DNA of 17,497 nt, taken from the NCBI GenBank assembly GCA_002304995.1, contig DBPV01000077.1:5953-23449 (forward strand). Reading direction: 5' to 3'. A model generated the notes under the pieces. That model was not told the DNA's origin and ran no database searches. It saw nothing but the letters and a program-made list of their open reading frames with translations. Numbering within the stretch: the stretch's first letter is position 1; every line of letters begins with the position of its first letter. The position numbers and the translations under genes were made by a program. This document shows, piece after piece, positions 15,117-17,497 of this stretch. Source of the stretch: Syntrophaceae bacterium UBA1411 (GTDB lineage Bacteria; Desulfobacterota; Syntrophia; Syntrophales; Smithellaceae).

Positions 15117-15897
15117 CATCTTTTACCTTTTTGATCATCCGGCCGGCGCCCTGCTGAAAAGCCTGCAGATAGGCCTGCTGCGTGGACGATTCGAACAAGA
15201 GGCCCACGTCGGAAGAGTAGTTCATCGCAATGTTGATCGCCCGCTTGCAGCCGATGACCGGCTCTCCGTTTTGAGCGATTTCCCGCGCCATCGTGAGCGT
15301 CTCCTCCATCAGGCGGGATTTCGGATAAACATGCTCGACCAGACCGATCCGCAGGGCTTCCTGCGCGTCGATCCGCCGCCCCGTGTAAATGAGCTCCTTG
15401 GCCTTGCCGACGCCCACGACCCGGGGAAGACGCTGCGTGCCGCCGCCGTCGGGAATGATGCCCAGCTGGACTTCCGGTATGGAAAAGAGCGCCGACTCAT
15501 CCGCGAGACGGATATCGCAGCCCAGTGCCAGTTCCAGGCCCGCGCCGAAACAAAAGCCGTTCACGGCCGCAATCACCGGCACCGGAAGCTTCTCGTAAGC
15601 CGTGAAGCAGTCCCGGTAAATCTGAATGTGGCCGAAGCGGTCGTGGCGTTTTCTGCCGCCGGCCAGGTCCTCGCCCGCCGCGACCATCTTCAGGTCGATG
15701 CCGGCGCAAAAGGACTGGTCGCCCGCGCCGGTCAGGATGACCACGCCGACGGACGGATCATCCACGATGTGCTTTGCCGCTTCGTACAGGCCCTGCAGAA
15801 TTCCCGCGTTGAAGGCGTTTCTCGCCTGCGGCCGGTTGAGGGTCACGGTGGCGATCTTTTCTTTCACTTCCAGCAAAACGTCGTGATACGTGAACAT
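15109..15897 (-). CDS. Enoyl-CoA hydratase/isomerase (crotonase) family protein
   Basis: Probably adds water across the double bond of an enoyl-CoA in a beta-oxidation-like pathway. The 262-residue protein has the crotonase oxyanion-hole segments SFCAGIDL at about 62-69 and GFCFGAG at 114-120. Both glutamates used by true hydratases are present: Glu122 in GAGLELALGCD and Glu142 in SIPEVQLG, followed by PDGGGTQRLPR. This supports hydratase chemistry rather than isomerase or hydrolase activity, but the acyl substrate is unknown. The frame opens at an ATG at 15933 that overlaps the upstream stop. I prefer the ATG at 15897 because AAGGAG lies six bases before it and MFTYHDVLLEV fits the family start. 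Confidence 0.9.
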   Translation of the reverse strand: MFTYHDVLLEVKEKIATVTLNRPQARNAFNAGILQGLYEAAKHIVDDPSVGVVILTGAGDQSFCAGIDLKMVAAGEDLAGGRKRHDRFGHIQIYRDCFTAYEKLPVPVIAAVNGFCFGAGLELALGCDIRLADESALFSIPEVQLGIIPDGGGTQRLPRVVGVGKAKELIYTGRRIDAQEALRIGLVEHVYPKSRLMEETLTMAREIAQNGEPVIGCKRAINIAMNYSSDVGLLFESSTQQAYLQAFQQGAGRMIKKVKDEK

Positions 15898-15903
15898 GTT
15901 CTT

Positions 15904-15909
15904 CTCCTT
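15904..15909 (-). promoter_or_regulatory. Shine-Dalgarno deciding the enoyl-CoA hydratase start
   Basis: AAGGAG on the minus strand, six bases before the ATG at 15897. The alternative ATG at 15933 has only an A-rich run upstream and no Shine-Dalgarno, so the shorter protein is favoured. Confidence 0.75.
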
Positions 15910-15929
15910 CTTATGAAAAATTTTTTTGA

Positions 15930-17363
15930 TCATTTTTTTTCAGAATTGCCGGCGCAGTATTTCGCAAAACGCGCCAGGGCGCCGACGGCTCTTTCAAAAG
16001 ACGGAAACGCCGGAATACCCGCTTCGCAAAAACGGCTTCTCAGCGCCGATCCTTTCGCCAGGAGATCCGGATCGCCTCCGTCGTAGTCCACGGTAAACAC
16101 GGTCGGCTTGGCCAGGCGGTGGGCCTTGATGAAACCGGCAATCTCGGAAACGGAGTCGGAAATGTCCGGACTGTGAAAGGCAATGCGCGGAATCAGGCGG
16201 TCGACGATGACCAGCGAAATCTCCGGCTCTGCATAAGCCATGTCGAGCACTTCAAAAAGAAGTTCCGGCTGGAGAAAGACCGCCCAGTAATCCAGCGGAT
16301 TTCCGGCGATGCTGCCGGCCACGGGAACCAGGGGGCGGATTCTTTTCATACCGGCCGCCGACAGGGCCGGGACGGAAAGTCCGGCGCGAATGCACGTGTC
16401 GGAAAATATCACGCTGTTGCCGCCGCCCCCGCCGACGATCAGGACGCCTTTGCCCCGGGTCCCGGGCAAGAGCGAAAACGCCAGGCAGGCGTCGACCCAT
16501 TCATTCATGCCGGCAACAGGCACGACGCCGGTCTGCGCAAAAAAGGCCTCCCACATCCTCGAATTGCCGGCCAGGCGCCCCGTGTGGGATTCCACCGTCG
16601 CCGCGCCGCTTGCGGACTGGCCGCCCTTGAGCAGAATAACAGGCTTGCGGGGCGTCGCCGCACGGGCCAGATCGAAGAAGCGCCGTCCGTCGCCGATGCT
16701 TTCCAGATAGACGGCAATCAGGCGGATCTCCTCATCCGCCGCCATGTATTCGAGGAAGTCCGGACTGTCCAGCACGCAGGCATTGCCGATGCTGACGGCC
16801 TTGCTGATGCCGACGCCCAAAGACGAAATGTATTCCGTGAACCGCTGGGTAATGCCGCCGCTTTGGGAAATCACGCCCAGACTGCCGTCGCGCCCGGGAA
16901 TCGCGCCCCAGGCCGTAAGATGAACGGACGGACAGTATGGCCCCATGCAATTGGGACCGATGACCAGCAGGTGATGCTCGCGGGCGATGGCGGCCACTTT
17001 TCTTTCCAGTTGCCTTCCTTCTTCCGTCCGGGTTTCGCCGAATCCGGCGGTGAGCACATGAATGTGCCGCGCGCCGCGCCTTGCGCATTCTTCAAGCGCT
17101 GCGGGCACTGCATCGGCGCGCACCGCGATCATCACCAGATCCGGCGTTTCCGGCAGAGAAGCGAGCGTCGGGTAGGCCCTGATCCCCAGCGTTTCCGGCG
17201 CCTTTGGATTTATCGGATAGAGCCTTCCGGCATAGCCGGCATCCAGATAGCGCTTGAGAAAACTGGTTCCCCCGAACGTCACCAGCTCGCGTGAAACACC
17301 GATGATGGCAATACTTTCCGGTTTAAAAAACCGGTCGAAATCCGGCTTCGGACGGCGGGGCAT
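15930..17363 (-). CDS. NDP-forming acyl-CoA synthetase, alpha subunit only
   Basis: Related to ADP-forming acetyl-CoA synthetase and succinyl-CoA ligase alpha chains, which interconvert an acyl-CoA and the free acid while making or using ATP. The 477-residue protein has an N-terminal CoA-binding Rossmann domain (about 10-135, with IAIIGVSR at 18-25 and YPINPKA at 49-55) and the IGPNCMG motif at 135-141. A succinyl-CoA-ligase-like domain follows, with ISQSGG at 165-170 and the phospho-histidine motif ESHTGRLAG (His260), then a third CoA-ligase-type domain to about 460. The ATP-grasp beta part found in full-length fused enzymes is absent, so a separate beta subunit is expected elsewhere. The ATG has a very strong AAGGAGGAGG upstream. 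It is in an operon with the enoyl-CoA hydratase. Confidence 0.87.
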   Translation of the reverse strand: MPRRPKPDFDRFFKPESIAIIGVSRELVTFGGTSFLKRYLDAGYAGRLYPINPKAPETLGIRAYPTLASLPETPDLVMIAVRADAVPAALEECARRGARHIHVLTAGFGETRTEEGRQLERKVAAIAREHHLLVIGPNCMGPYCPSVHLTAWGAIPGRDGSLGVISQSGGITQRFTEYISSLGVGISKAVSIGNACVLDSPDFLEYMAADEEIRLIAVYLESIGDGRRFFDLARAATPRKPVILLKGGQSASGAATVESHTGRLAGNSRMWEAFFAQTGVVPVAGMNEWVDACLAFSLLPGTRGKGVLIVGGGGGNSVIFSDTCIRAGLSVPALSAAGMKRIRPLVPVAGSIAGNPLDYWAVFLQPELLFEVLDMAYAEPEISLVIVDRLIPRIAFHSPDISDSVSEIAGFIKAHRLAKPTVFTVDYDGGDPDLLAKGSALRSRFCEAGIPAFPSFERAVGALARFAKYCAGNSEKK

Positions 17364-17375
17364 CGATCCTCCTCC

Positions 17376-17497
17376 TTATTCTGTTTCGTAGCAGGACAGA
17401 ATCTCCCCGAAATACAGCGTGTGGTAATCCTTTTGCGGATACAGAGCCCGGTCGTAATCCTTGTCCAGGAAAGCGGGATCCATGGCGGCCTTAAAGA
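17376..17497 (-). CDS. C-terminal 39 residues of an unidentified protein (runs off right edge)
   Basis: An open frame enters from the right edge and ends at a TAA (17376-17378) that forms part of the Shine-Dalgarno of the acyl-CoA synthetase gene 12 bases downstream. The tail is rich in Tyr and Asp and includes DYHTLYFGEILSCYETE. The HTLYFGEIL segment faintly recalls the hGEV strand of flavin-reductase-like split-barrel proteins, but this is too short to assign. The tight spacing indicates it belongs to the same operon as the synthetase and hydratase. Confidence 0.6.
   Translation of the reverse strand, partial: FKAAMDPAFLDKDYDRALYPQKDYHTLYFGEILSCYETE

Noticed and set aside
15898..15933. Longer N-terminus MIKKIFHKKEKN for the enoyl-CoA hydratase
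   Set aside because: No Shine-Dalgarno precedes the ATG at 15933, whereas AAGGAG is ideally placed for the ATG at 15897. The extra residues are encoded by the A-rich leader and do not look like the family.
1..17497. CRISPR arrays, insertion sequences, tRNA or rRNA genes, riboswitches
   Set aside because: No regularly spaced repeats, transposase motifs, terminal inverted repeats or structured RNA signatures were noticed on reading. The only non-coding space above 100 bases is 11280-11392, which is explained by promoters.

Overview
The window is a moderately GC-rich stretch of bacterial chromosome, almost fully coding and with no mobile elements, tRNAs, rRNAs or CRISPR arrays that I can see. 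The gene order xerC-hslV-hslU-argB-argD-argF-argG-argH, followed by acyl-CoA metabolism genes, most resembles deltaproteobacterial (Desulfobacterota, Geobacter/Syntrophus-like) genomes. This is an inference from gene order and protein style, not a database result.

Region 1 (1-11279, all minus strand) is a tight chain of twelve genes read right to left: tsaD, rsmA, miaB, a DUF151/BFN protein, xerC, hslV, hslU, argB, argD, argF, argG and the start of argH, which runs off the left edge. Gaps are -4 to 35 bases, and several stop codons are embedded in the next gene's Shine-Dalgarno sequence, so one long transcript with translational coupling is likely. It joins tRNA modification (t6A, ms2i6A), 16S rRNA dimethylation, chromosome dimer resolution, the HslUV protease and the arginine pathway from N-acetylglutamate to argininosuccinate cleavage, except argC and the acetyl-recycling step, which are not here.

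Region 2 (11280-11392) is the only divergent intergenic space. It holds two back-to-back sigma70-like promoters that appear to share a palindromic -10 element and have mirror-image TTTACA -35 boxes, one driving tsaD leftwards and one driving nadB rightwards.

Region 3 (11393-15034, plus strand) holds nadB (L-aspartate oxidase, NAD synthesis) and, 51 bases later, a 666-residue protein. This protein joins an N-terminal STAS domain (anti-sigma-factor-antagonist type, with the Ser-Ser-Ala-Gly phospho-acceptor motif) to a complete group II PLP-dependent decarboxylase. The fusion is the most unusual thing in the window: it suggests an amino-acid decarboxylase gated by a partner-switching or phosphorylation signal.

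Region 4 (15109-17497, minus strand, convergent with region 3) has the last 39 codons of an unidentified gene, an alpha-subunit-only NDP-forming acyl-CoA synthetase and an enoyl-CoA hydratase. This small acyl-CoA operon fits an anaerobe that degrades or ferments fatty or aromatic acids. The junction of the last two genes has an A8 tract placed so that a -1 slip would fuse them. Weak inverted repeats between the convergent ends may terminate transcription.
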